From the NCBI GenBank assembly GCA_008330645.1, contig VLTN01000026.1, positions 1 to 64,000 on the forward strand: 64,000 bases of DNA, written 5' to 3'. This DNA comes from Cafeteria roenbergensis. Its lineage: Eukaryota > Sar > Bigyra > Bicosoecida > Cafeteriaceae. Below the pieces are notes generated by a model. The model made no database searches, had not been told where the DNA came from, and saw only the letters and a list, made by a program, of their open reading frames with translations. Every line of letters begins with the position of its first letter. Positions within the stretch are counted from its first letter, which is position 1. The position numbers and the translations under genes are program-made. Of the stretch, positions 54,538 to 64,000 are shown piece by piece.

Positions 54538-54621
54538 GCTCGCGGCCGACATGGCCCTGGCCATGCGCAGGGGCGCCGTTCCCGCGCGCCGCGCCGCGGC
54601 CGCAGCCCGGATGGCCAGCAT
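54538..54621 (-). CDS. Possible leader exon of seryl-tRNA synthetase
   Basis: ATG 54621 begins 28 codons rich in Ala, Arg and Met without acidic residues (MLAIRAAAAARRAGTAP, then MARAMSAAS), ending at a GTGAGC donor at 54537. It could be spliced in phase to an acceptor at ATGGAG near 54372 to extend the synthetase with an organelle-targeting leader. The acceptor is weak and a better one (GACAG) does not keep frame, so this remains tentative. Confidence 0.35.
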
Positions 54622-54827
54622 TCGCGCCAAGAGCTGTCGGGTGCAGGCCTTTGAGCTCGGGCACCGACCCGGCACCAGCAATCGCCGCCCAAGCCGCTTT
54701 CACCGTATGTTAGATTCCCAGCAAGTAATGGCGAGCAACAGCGCTCTGCAGCGACCGACGTCTGACAGGGCCGGCCGCAAGCAGCCGGCCCACCCGCGAC
54801 GCCGCGTCCAGCAGCTGTTCGGCCAGT

Positions 54828-56391
54828 ATGCGCGCCATCGTCGCGATGCTTCTTGCCGCGGTGGCCTTTTCGGCCATGACCGCCCAGGCTGCCGCTCGCC
54901 TCGGCCAGGAGCCGAAGCTCCAGGTCGTCTCCACCAACTACGACGAGGCCAAGGGCGCCAAGCCCGCCGCCGACGAGAGTGAGGCCTGCAAGCGCGCCCG
55001 TCACGAGCCTAATGCACCCCCCCTGTGCTGGGGGGACGAAGCGGGATGCCAAGCGGCGGGAGCGGCGGCCGCAGGGCGGCTGCGGCGGAGGTAGCGAACT
55101 GCGGCTCCCGCTGCTTGCCGCCCCCCATGCGCCTCGCCGCCCCCCGCGGCGTCCATCTCCTCAAGCCCGCCCCGGGAGCGCTATTGCGTGGCTCCTGCGG
55201 GCGGGGCGATCGGCCCTGGGGCGGTCCAAGGGAGACGGACGGGGAGGCCGCGATGGCGGCTGCGTTTGCAGGCCATGCCGGACCCGCCCGTGTGGACTCA
55301 GCCGCCCCCCAGCTCCAAGGGCGCCGACTTGCCAGCGCCGGGGCAGCCGCGCGTTGTCGGTAGTTGGCGTGTGCCTGTGCCGCTGGTTGCGTCGGTCGCC
55401 TTGGGCCCTGGTGTTGCGGCTGCAAGTCGAGGGAGCCGATTTCGGGGCGAGCGTCCGGCGTTCCCACGCGCCACCGTTCCGCCGCGCCCGGCCACCCCGA
55501 TTCTGCGTGCCTCGCGCCAACTCCGTCTTCTCACTGCTCGCAGAGACCACTTCCCCCAAGATCGTTTCCGCCCCCGCCGAGGGGGAGGAGGATCGCGATG
55601 ACGCTGTCGAGGTGCCCGACTACACCTCGCCCAAGTCCCCCGCGGACAAGGACTTCGACACCCATTTCGACAAGATCGAGTCCCGCCTCGACGAGAACCA
55701 GAAGAACCTCGCGGACATCACCAAGCACGTGGCCGAGAGCCTGCACGAGCGCAAGCGCCTGCTGCTCGTCGGCGAGGAGATGCACGCCCTGATGAGCCTG
55801 CACCGCGCCGCCAAGCAGCTGCACGAGAACCAGCAGGAGGTCGAGGCCGTGGAGGAGGAGATCAAGAAGCTCGGCGAGGAGGCCGAGGAGCTCATCCGCG
55901 AGCGCACCGAGCTCAAGCGCCAGATCGAGGAGGAGCTCAAGCAGAAGGACGAGCAGCTCGAGGCCACCCGCGGCAAGCTCGGCGAGCTTGACCAGCAGCT
56001 CACTGAGCTTCGCCAGACCCACGAGCACACCTCCCGCCTCGTTGCCGCATGGCAGGAGCGCGCCAAGGCCATCCGCGCCGCCCGCGAGAAGCACGAGGAG
56101 ATGGACGCCATGGCCCACCTTGTTGGCGGCCACACCGAGGCCAGCCCCGACCTCGCTTTCCCCATGGGCCACGAGCCGACCGAGGCCATCCCCGAGGTGT
56201 CTGCCAACGCCGACGACCTTGCCAAGCTCGAGACCTCCATCAACGAGTTCGCCAACCGCCACGTGCACGCCGGCAAGGCAGCCAAGACCGAGGAGGCGCC
56301 CAAGACCGAGGAGGGCCCCGTCGCCCCCCCCGCCCCGGATGCCCGCTTCGCCACCACTAGCGATTCGCTCATGGTGAACAACCGCGAGTGA
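54828..56391 (+). CDS. Secreted coiled-coil protein, hypothetical
   Basis: Two exons, 54828-54978 and 55544-56391, 332 residues; the 565-base intron is the longest in the window. It begins with a clear signal peptide (MRAIVAMLLAAVAFSAMTAQAAA). After a short linker ending in EVPDYTSPKSPADKDF, residues about 105-220 form a strongly charged coiled coil (HENQQEVEAVEEEIKKLGEE, then RTELKRQIEEELKQKDEQLE). The C-terminus is polar. Codon choice in the second exon is extremely G/C-ending, like the PDI-like gene, suggesting high expression. I do not recognise the family; a secretory-pathway or cell-surface structural protein is a guess. It lies head-to-head with seryl-tRNA synthetase. Confidence 0.8.
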
Positions 56392-56793
56392 GCACGCGTC
56401 GCATGCATGGCCCGTCCACGTGGCGGACGGCGGCCAGAGCGGAGCTGCGCCAGCCACTCTCCCGCCACCAGCTCGAGGCGAGGGTTGACGGGGTTGTAGT
56501 TGGCGTGGCTGGAGTCCTGCACGGGATCAAGGTCGCTTGTGCAAGCGCACCGTGGTCGGCAGGTCGCCGGGGCTGCGTGCAGCAAGCAGGTCTCCTCCGT
56601 CCTCTCCCCCCCCCCCCATTCGTGTGTGTTCCCGTTGAACTGAGTGAGAGGCCCTGCCTATTGAGGAAGGTTGTGGTTCTCGTCACTGAGCGCTTGCCCT
56701 TCACTGCCCGGCCCCAAAGTTTCTCAAACCCAGGCACACAGGTCATGCTAGTTCGCTCGCTGAGCTGGAGCCTGCGTCTGTGCGGCCGCCCTC
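56392..56793. other. Convergent 3' spacer
   Basis: 402 bases between the coiled-coil gene and the kinase gene 3' ends, with a C10-type run near 56609. No gene seen. Confidence 0.4.
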
Positions 56794-58194
56794 TCAGTCC
56801 GAGTCGCTTTGCGCACCGCCCTCTGCTAGGCCAGGCAGCCACCGCCAGGCGCCGTCCGCCTCGAGGTCCACAGGAATTGCTTCGGCAAGGCGCTGGCGGG
56901 CTCGGCGCCCACGGCCGAAGAACGGGTGGCGAAGCAGACTCTCCACTCCCGCATCGCGCACACCAAGCCTCCGCTCGGGGTCCTTGCAGAGCAGGTCCTC
57001 GAGGAGCGAGGTGGCCTCCTCCGAAAGCTGGCCGGAGGACGCCCACGGAGGGAGCTCGAACGGCTCGGTCAAGACACGCCGCGCAGTTTCCGCGTCCTGC
57101 TGGCCCTTGCGGAAGAACGGGGGAACTCCAAGGAGCAGCTCGTACAGCGTGGCTCCCAGGGCCCACCAGTCCACAGCAGTTCCGTGCTCGTTCGCGGTGC
57201 TTGCTGGTGCATGCGCCACCGACGGCACCTCGGCGCCGCACGCAGCCCCAGAAGCGTCGTCCGGCTCTACGCCTCCGCCGGACGACCCCGGGCCAACAAC
57301 CACTCCCGCGCCCCTCGTCGCTCCAAAACAGCCAGCGAGGCCTTCCGGACCCATATAGGTCGCCGTCCCGGACTGCAGGAACACCCCTCTTGTCGGACTC
57401 CAGCAGTCGGTGGCGGAGAGACCAAAGTCGGACAGTCGAATGGACCCGTCACGAGCAATGAGAACGTTCTCCGGCTTGAGGTCGCGCACAGCCACGCCTC
57501 GGGAGTGGCAAAACGCGAGCGCCAAGACCAGGTGAAACGCAATTGGCCTCGCCTGGGCCTCGGTGACAAGGCCTCCCGCAGCCGCCCGCTTTGTGTGGGA
57601 AAACCTCGCGGCCAGGTAGTCCCTGAGGTCTCCACCGAGGCATGGTTCCAGTACCAGGGCAGTTTCAAACGGCGACTGCTCCAGCCCAAACGCTCTGAGG
57701 ATGCTCGACGATCCAGCCTCCACCAGACGCTCAACCTCGTCGACGGGCACTGCGAGTGTGGACGACTCCGGCGGTGGGCTGGGGCACGATCGCCGCCTCC
57801 GACCTCGTCGGGTGGCTGCTTCCGGGTGGTCCTCGCCGGCGGCCGACGCCAGGCTGGCAGCCGCTTTTCTCGGGTCGTGTCCCGCAAGCCCTGCTCGGCC
57901 TGGAACCGCGGCGCGTGTGTGACTCCACGCTGAGAGGGCGGTCATGGCTCGAATCTCGGCACGAAGGTCTGCGGCCGAGTCTCCGGCAGGAAACAGCTTC
58001 ACCGCCAGCGGCCCCGGCGGCGCGAGGAACCCCAGCGCATCCCTGTCCAGAGGCTCAGCCAGGAACACAGTCGAGAACGACCCGCGGCCAAGCTCGCGCA
58101 CAACCTTCCACCTGGAGGCGAACGGCGAATCGTGACGTGTCGTCGGAATCGAGCGCGCCTCCGGAGTGCTTGCTTCGCAAGTCGCGCTGGCCAT
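56794..58194 (-). CDS. Serine/threonine protein kinase
   Basis: Intronless, 466 residues. The kinase core: Gly loop RELGRGSFSTVFLAE, the ATP-anchoring Lys in LAVKLF, the catalytic loop AVRDLKPENVL, DFGLS, TATYMGPEG in place of APE, and DWWALGATLYELLLG. An insert of about 45 Gly/Ala/Ser residues lies between the activation segment and the DW motif, and another of about 70 residues between the beta3 Lys and the aC region. The His of the usual HRD motif is Val here, while the catalytic Asp, Lys and Asn are kept, so activity is still likely. The HPFF near the C-terminus and overall shape suggest an AGC/CAMK-like kinase; substrate unknown. ATG 58194 (MASATCEAST) is preferred over longer Arg-rich extensions without ATG. 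Confidence 0.85.
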   Translation of the reverse strand: MASATCEASTPEARSIPTTRHDSPFASRWKVVRELGRGSFSTVFLAEPLDRDALGFLAPPGPLAVKLFPAGDSAADLRAEIRAMTALSAWSHTRAAVPGRAGLAGHDPRKAAASLASAAGEDHPEAATRRGRRRRSCPSPPPESSTLAVPVDEVERLVEAGSSSILRAFGLEQSPFETALVLEPCLGGDLRDYLAARFSHTKRAAAGGLVTEAQARPIAFHLVLALAFCHSRGVAVRDLKPENVLIARDGSIRLSDFGLSATDCWSPTRGVFLQSGTATYMGPEGLAGCFGATRGAGVVVGPGSSGGGVEPDDASGAACGAEVPSVAHAPASTANEHGTAVDWWALGATLYELLLGVPPFFRKGQQDAETARRVLTEPFELPPWASSGQLSEEATSLLEDLLCKDPERRLGVRDAGVESLLRHPFFGRGRRARQRLAEAIPVDLEADGAWRWLPGLAEGGAQSDSD

Positions 58195-58592
58195 CGCCAC
58201 GGGCGTTGGAAACTGGCCTCGGCCAGGCTCTGAAGCGCGCGCGCGGCCCTGCCGTGTGCGGGTGGTGCCTTGGCCGAATCCGCTCTGTCGCAGACTGGCC
58301 CTGGCTCTCGCTGGCAGGTGCCACGCGTGCAGGTTCCTGCGACCGAAACCCGCCGAAATATTGCGTCGGGCAAATGTTCGCTGCCGCGACAGAGGGGGCA
58401 GGGCAGAGCGTCGCAATGCAGCCACCAAGTTCGAGTCGCGCCCGCCACCGAGCGCACTCGCAGACGGCTCTCGGCCGCTGCACGGCGCGCGAGGCCCCTC
58501 CGCCCCGCAGGCAACAGGTACAATCTAGCTGCCCAGCAGCTGCCATTGCTGCCCCTCGACGGAATTGCTCCTGAGTTCGCTCCCGGCGCACC
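58195..58592. promoter_or_regulatory. Divergent spacer, kinase / kinesin
   Basis: 398 bases between two divergent start codons. No core promoter motif is obvious and no independent gene is seen. Confidence 0.4.
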
Positions 58593-61500
58593 ATGGCCTC
58601 TCTCAAGTCCCCGACAAAGCTGCACCTGCCCAAGCAAGGGGCTGACCATGACGCAAACCTCAACCTCATGAAGCTGTATCGCAAGGTCGACGATGCGCCT
58701 GGGGCCGTGACTGACAAGGAGCTCACAAGGCGCCAGCAGCGCGCCGTGCGCCAGCCAGCGGAGCGCGTCTCCGACTCAGTGCCAGTCCGCGCACTGCGCA
58801 GGGGCCGATCCAAGAAGGCCGCGGCGAGCACTGCCGCCATGGCATCGGTGAGTTTTCACCGGGACGCTCGCGCTTGGCGCCGCGCGCTGCGATGAGGAGG
58901 ACGGGCAGCGGACGGCGCCGGCAGCGCTCAGTGGTTTGCTGCCACCGACCTTGCCCGCTGCTTGTTTTGCGCCGCCCTCCCGGCGCGCCTTCCACCAGAA
59001 CGGCACCGAGCCAGCCTGAAAATGTTGCCTTGTTCATGCCTGTTGCACCTGTTGAGAGCCTTGCAGCCGGGGGGTGAGGCCGCGAGCCCGGATGCGGACC
59101 CAACGCCCGCCGCGTCGTCCGCCAGCCCTGCCCCGGTCGGAACCCCTGCCGGCCGAGGCCGCAAGACCGACGAGGACCCGTCGGACAGCCAAGCGGAGGC
59201 CCATCTCCCTTCCGCGGCGCCGCAGAGCGCGAGCCAGAAACGCCAGCGCTTTCGGCGGGCAATGTCGGTGGGCACCGCGCGTGCCCGCTCCCGCTCCCGG
59301 AACGCCACCCAGCGGCCTTCCGCCGATGGAGCACCCCCCCGCGACGCCGTCCATGGTGGCGCTGGACGCTCGGTCAGGCCTGGTGCGGACAGCATCCCGG
59401 CGAGCCGGATTCCGCGTGCCATGTCCCGGACCCCCAGCGGGCGGGCTCGTTCCCGCCAGTTCAGCTTCAGCGCCGGCTCTCCAGCGAGTGCCTCCGGCGC
59501 ACACACCGCACGGGCAAGCACCCCTGGGGGCCGGCGTGGGGACGCGTCGGAGCTCGAGGGCTACACCAGCGACGACACGGCCAAGTTCAGAGACCTGATC
59601 AAGCAGCTGCACACCGAGAGGCGCAAGAACAAAACCCTCTCCGAAACCCTCGCCGCAACCTCGACGGGGGGCAGCGGTGACGTGTCCCGGCTGGAGCGGG
59701 AAAAGGCCCAGCTGGAAACGGACCATGCCATCGCCATGGCCACCATGGCGTCTCAGGTGACGCAGCTCGAGGCGCAGCGGGGCCAGCAGGCTCGCGCCGC
59801 GGAGAACGCGATGGTCCGGGCCAAGAGCGCGGAGGAGGCTCTCGCAGAGGCGGAGGATGCGGCCCAGGCCGCCCAGCAGGAGGCGGAGGCGGCCAAGGCC
59901 GCAGCCGAAGCGGGGCAGGCCGAGGCCGAAGCCGCCGCAGCCGTAGCGCAGGAGAGGGCGGCAGCGTCCGAGGCCGAGGCCGCAGCGGCAACGAAGCGTG
60001 CCGCCGAGGCCGAAGCGGCCGCTGCCGAAGCCGCGGCATCGAGGCAGGCCGAGGCTGAAGCCCGGACAGCCGCCGAAGCCGCTGCCTCGGCAGCCGCGGA
60101 GGCAGCTGCGGCAGCCTCCGCGCGCGCCGCAGCCATCGCCGAGGAGCTTGCGGCCCTCAAGGAGAGCAGCCAGGCTGCAGCAGAGAAGGCCGTTGCCGAC
60201 ACTGCCAGGCTCAGCGAGGCAAAGGCAGCCGCCGACGCTGCGGCCGCCGATCGCATCGCGGCGCTTGAGGCAGCACTTGCAGAGCGCACCGCTGCGCTGG
60301 AAGCCATGACCACTCGCCAGATGGAGACCTCAGCCGACCTGGAGACCGCGCAGGAGGCCGCCGAGGACCTCGAAGCGCAGCTGGAGCGCTCGGCCGCCGA
60401 GGGGCAGCGCCTCTCGGCAGAGCTCAAGGCGCGAACCGACGAGGTGGCCGGCCTGGAGGATCGCCTGGCGGCCGAGACCGCCCGCGCCGAGTCGGAGCGC
60501 GAGCGGGCCGAGCTGGCCGAGGCGGAGGCGTCGGAGGTGCGCTCGCGGTTCGAGGCCGTGGACTCCCGGCGCCGCAGCGTGGAGGAGCAGCTGCTGGACG
60601 CCAAGGGCGCAGTGCGCGTTTTCGCCCGCGTCCGCCCTGCGCTGGCCTCGGAGAAGGAGGCCGAGGCCGAGGCAGGCGAGGCATCGTCGGGCGCCGCTTC
60701 AAGCCGCAGCAACAGCCGGACCAAGGCAGGCCGCAGCGGCAGCAACGGCTCCGCCCGCCGCACTGGCGCAGCCGTCGGCCTGAAGCGAACCGGCTCTGCC
60801 AGCTCGATGAGCTCCACTGGCTCTGCCGGGTCGGGGATCTCCTCCAAGGCCGCCCTCGTCGCAGCAGCGTCCGCAGCCGCATCGGCGGGGCCGCTGTTTC
60901 AGTTCCCTGCGGCCGAGGCCGCGGGCGAGGAGCGCATGCTCCGCGTGCAGCAGCTGCCAGGCGCCGGCGTCGGCGGTTACGGCGTTGCCTCCGAGGGCAA
61001 GAAGACGGACTTCTCGTTCCAGCGCGTGTTCGGGCCCCAGGCCGGCCAGGAGGACGTGTTCAACGAGCTGGACGGGCTGGTGAACAGCGCGGTGGACGGC
61101 AAGCGGGTTTGCATCTTTGCCTACGGCCAAACAGGCGCCGGCAAGACGCACACCATGCTCGGCCAGACGGCGCCCGCCGAGGCTGCGGAGGGCTCGGACG
61201 TGCGCGTGACTGGCGAGTCGGGCGTCATCCCCAGGGCCGTCACGTCTGTCTTCTCGCGCGCCGCCACGCTCCGCGACCACGGCTGGACGACCGATGTGCG
61301 CGCCGAGTTCCTCGAGGTGTATCTGGACGACGTCTACGACTTGCTCGCCCGGGCAGGCATCGGCAGCGCGCCGGTGCCGAAGCACTCGAAGCAGGCCAGC
61401 AGCGGAAGCGACTGCGCATCCGCGGCAGCAGACGCGGCCACGACCACCACCACCACCTCCACCACCAGTGGCGCCCCTCCTGCTGCTGTGAGGTCCGCGA

Positions 61501-62291
61501 GCGGCTCGGGCAGCTCTGCCGGGGGCATCGCCAGGAAGGCTTCGCGCGGCGCTGCCGGGGCGTCCTCTGGCCCCGCGGGGGGCACCCCTTCGCCCACGGA
61601 CGCCCTTGCCATCCGTACTGCACAGGACGGAACGCTGCGGGTGGTGGGCCAGCGGGCCATGGTGGTGGAGTCGGAGGCGGCCGTGTTCGAGCTGCTGACT
61701 GCGGCAGCTGCGGTTCGCAGCACCGCCTCGACGGCGATGAACGCCACGTCATCCAGGAGCCACTCGGTCTTCACGCTGCGCATCGCCTGCTCGCACGCGG
61801 AGTCGGGCCTGTCCCGCTCTGGGGTCCTCAACCTCGTGGACCTGGCCGGATCGGAGCGCATTTTGCGCAGCGGCGCTGCCGACGACGCCCAGCTGAAGCG
61901 AGAGGCGACTGCCATCAACAAGAGCCTGACCGTGCTGGGGTCTGTCCTCCGCGCCATGGGCGCCAACGACCAGCGCAGGGCCGCGCGCCCGCGCAGCGCC
62001 AGCGGCCAAGGCAACCGCCGCCAGGGCTCGGGCGACCCCGCAGGCAGTCGCAGCGGCGGCAGCGGCGGCAGCAGTGCTTCGCTGTCCAAGTCGAGCGCTG
62101 GGCGGGGCGGGGAGGCGCACGTGCCCTTCCGTGACTCGACGCTGACCAGGCTCCTCCAGCCTTCGCTCACGCGCGGGGCCCGCGCCGCGATGATTGTCAA
62201 CCTCAACCCGCTGCATTCGAGCGCGTCGGAGTCGCTCTGCAGCCTGCGCTTCGCCGAGGACGTCGCCAAGCGCTGCTCAACGTCGTCTTGA
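58593..62291 (+). CDS. Kinesin-14-like motor with C-terminal motor domain
   Basis: Two exons, 58593-58847 and 59067-62291, 1,159 residues. The basic, Ser/Arg-rich N-terminus (likely microtubule-binding tail) is followed by a long Ala/Glu-rich helix (about 59750-60600), then the neck and motor: GAVRVFARVRP, P-loop FAYGQTGAGKTHTM, switch I NATSSRSHSVF, switch II NLVDLAGSERI, and VPFRDSTLTRLLQ. A motor at the C-terminus after a coiled coil is the kinesin-14 (minus-end-directed, spindle/flagellar) arrangement. Three low-complexity inserts interrupt the motor: about 80 residues after RVRP, about 90 after VYLDDVYDLLARAG and about 45 before the VPFRDS motif. Catalytic motifs are intact, so it should be active. 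The 3' end faces DECR2. Confidence 0.92.
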
Positions 62292-62708
62292 GCCGCCCGG
62301 GGATGCCATCACCGGTGCACAGGGCAGCTCCACTGCGAGCCCGCCCCGTGTCGGAGAGGTGAGTCTGTGGGACAGTGAGCGGCTCTTTGGCCCGGGGAAA
62401 GCGGGGGTGGGAGTGGCGGGGGGGAGGGGCGGTTGGCAAGCGCTGCCGCAGCGCCGCCGCCGCGAACGTTGACCCTCCCTCCTGCCGCTGGGCGGGGGGG
62501 AGCGGGGGAGGAAAAGGACGGTAAGTGTAAGAATGGGTTGATCGGTTCGTGACAGAGGCTGTGCGTGCGGACCACTTGCTGGAACGCTATCCAGAGTGAG
62601 CTTTTCTGTGCCTTGGCCTTCACACATCGCAAACACTCGTCCACACGCAAACGGGCAGGCAAGGAAGCCCTGCCATTCCCCTCCCGTGGGCCAGTGACAG
62701 CCTGCTTG
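62292..62708. other. Convergent 3' spacer
   Basis: 417 bases between kinesin and DECR2 3' ends, with G-rich runs at about 62400-62430 and 62488-62515. No gene seen. Confidence 0.4.
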
Positions 62709-63587
62709 TCAAAGACGAGAGGGGCGGTGCCCAGCCGCGACCTCGTCCATCATGGTGTCGACGAGCCCTCCGAGCCAGGCCCCCCCGTCCACCACGAACG
62801 AGTGGCCCGTTACGTAGCCTGCCGCGTCGTCGCTCGCCAAGAACAGACAGGCCTCCGCGATCTCCCTGCGCTTGGCAAACCGCCCCAGCGGAACTCGCGC
62901 CTTGGCCTTTCGCTGAGAGGCCTCTGGCAGGAACCCCCCAAGCCGACGAAGGCCTTCGGTGTCGTCAACAGGGCCCGGGGCGACGTTGTTGATCCTCACG
63001 CCGTCCCTGCCCCACTCCCGAGCAAGGTGGCGACACAACGCGTCGATTCCCGCCTTTGCCGCGCCTGCGTGAGCCTGCAACGGGTCCCCGCGGTACTGCA
63101 GCGTAGCGCTTATGTTGACGATCGCCCCGCCGTGCTCTTGCATCCAGCTGGAGTAGGCCGAAACGCAGCAGTTGAACGTCCCAACTAGGTCAATCTCCAC
63201 CACGGTCTTGAACGCGTTCTCGGACAGGTGCGCAGCCGGGGACAGGAAGTTCCCTGCCGCGCAGTTCACAAGAATGTCGAGGCGCGAGAACGTTGAGACG
63301 ACGGAGCTGACAACGCGGTCGGTGGCTTCTCGAGAGCGGACATCGCACTGGAACGCTTCCACGTCCCCCCCCGTGCCTGCGCGCAGGGAGTCGGCTGCAC
63401 GCTGGACGCGAGATACACTGCGGCTCGCAATTGCTACGGACGCCCCGTGCCGAAGGAGCAGCTCCGCGATGCGGAATCCGATGCCGGAGCCCCCGCCAGT
63501 CACGAGCGCAACCTTGCCTCGGAGCAAGTCTGCACGAAAAGGCCCCCGGTACCCAGACAAGCAGTGCTCGGACCCAGATGCTGCCAT
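62709..63587 (-). CDS. DECR2: Peroxisomal 2,4-dienoyl-CoA reductase
   Basis: Intronless, 292 residues. Short-chain dehydrogenase: NADP-binding VTGGGSGIGFRIAELLLRHGA, then DILVNCAAGNFLSPA, INNVAPGPVDDTEGLRRLGG and YVTGHSFVVDGGAWL. The region NISATLQYRGDPLQAHAGAA with AAKAGID lacks the Tyr of the usual YxxxK dyad and matches DECR2 (human: [20 protein letters not shown]). The C-terminus SRL is a PTS1 peroxisome import signal. It should reduce 2,4-dienoyl-CoA with NADPH during beta-oxidation of polyunsaturated fatty acids in peroxisomes. ATG 63587 is the first in-frame ATG. Confidence 0.94.
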   Translation of the reverse strand: MAASGSEHCLSGYRGPFRADLLRGKVALVTGGGSGIGFRIAELLLRHGASVAIASRSVSRVQRAADSLRAGTGGDVEAFQCDVRSREATDRVVSSVVSTFSRLDILVNCAAGNFLSPAAHLSENAFKTVVEIDLVGTFNCCVSAYSSWMQEHGGAIVNISATLQYRGDPLQAHAGAAKAGIDALCRHLAREWGRDGVRINNVAPGPVDDTEGLRRLGGFLPEASQRKAKARVPLGRFAKRREIAEACLFLASDDAAGYVTGHSFVVDGGAWLGGLVDTMMDEVAAGHRPSRL

Positions 63588-64000
63588 TCTCAAGAGGCCT
63601 GCCGAAGGGGGCTGCGCGATGCTCTCGAGCGGCAGGGAATGTGCGGCGCTTGGGTCGCAACCAAGTTTGCAGGGTTGAGCGAATACCGCAGGTTTGTGTG
63701 TCGGATTCGTGGCTCATAGTCCGAGCGGCAATCGATTGATGCTGCCACGCAAACGCAACCACGACCGCTAATGCGAACCCGGAGCGCTTGCTTTGCAACA
63801 GCAGCCTTCTATGCCTAGGGGGGCTTGTTTGCCAAGGCAGATTGCGCTTGCAATTGCCTGGCCGCTTCAGCCGAGACAGTTCATGGTGCCTTCCCGACCA
63901 GCTTCCTGGGGGAGAGCATCGGGTTGTCTGCAGGGCGGCGCCGCTCCTGCCGCCCCGCGCGACAGGCTGCATCAGCTGCATCCTTGTCCAGCATGTCGGA
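63588..64000. other. Right-edge sequence upstream of DECR2
   Basis: About 410 bases holding the DECR2 promoter. G+C is lower than in the genes, and nothing recognisable is coded up to the window edge. Confidence 0.4.

Noticed and set aside
1-64000. Mobile elements, virus-like elements, CRISPR arrays, rRNA
   Set aside because: I found no transposase, reverse transcriptase, integrase, capsid or terminal repeat, and the only long repeat is the in-frame coding array, which is not an inserted element.

Overview
The window is nuclear DNA from a GC-rich (roughly two thirds G+C by eye), gene-dense, intron-containing unicellular eukaryote. I find about 20 protein genes in 64 kb and no bacterial-style operons. 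Most genes have 0 to 5 short GT-AG introns (about 53 to 565 bases), and nearly every donor reads GTGAG. A BBSome subunit (BBIP1) implies a cilium or flagellum, and a dienoyl-CoA reductase with a PTS1 tail implies peroxisomes. The giant Calx-beta-like surface protein, the GC content and the compact layout fit a free-living flagellate; a bicosoecid stramenopile such as Cafeteria is my best guess, but that is inference. I see no plastid gene, transposon or virus-like element.

Left 20 kb: one huge minus-strand gene for a secreted or surface protein (about 6,490 residues within the window, continuing past the left edge). Its N-terminal half is four nearly identical tandem units of exactly 1,030 codons (3,090 bp), followed by about 2,450 residues of diverged Calx-beta-like repeats. 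The frame is broken by a few one- or two-base indels, each in a short homopolymer or CA run and each identifiable by comparison with the other copies. These look more like consensus errors than decay.

21 to 37 kb: a six-exon CLC-type chloride/proton exchanger; then genome-maintenance and signalling genes: RNase H2 subunit B, a stand-alone dihydrofolate reductase, a SprT/Spartan protease with SUMO-interacting motifs, BBIP1, a TBC1D12/14-like Rab GAP, a secreted aldose 1-epimerase and an EVE-domain protein with an HMG-like tail.

37 to 64 kb: RAD54B, a secretory thioredoxin-fold (PDI-like) protein, cystathionine gamma-lyase, a RING protein with SUMO-interacting motifs (a candidate SUMO-targeted ubiquitin ligase), a very large RMND1/DUF155 protein, a small membrane protein, seryl-tRNA synthetase, a secreted coiled-coil protein, a Ser/Thr kinase, a C-terminal-motor kinesin (kinesin-14) and peroxisomal 2,4-dienoyl-CoA reductase.

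Genes alternate strands, with seven head-to-head pairs sharing intergenic spaces of 113 to 730 bases. Several products belong to one theme, handling of DNA-protein crosslinks, ribonucleotides, SUMO and recombination (RNASEH2B, SPRTN, RAD54B, RING/SIM protein, DHFR for dTMP supply), but their clustering may be chance. The most unusual items are the 4 x 1,030-codon array with its mosaic variants, the SIM-bearing SprT protease near a SIM-bearing RING protein, and a shared non-canonical PIP-like motif (LxxMFG) in RNASEH2B and SPRTN.
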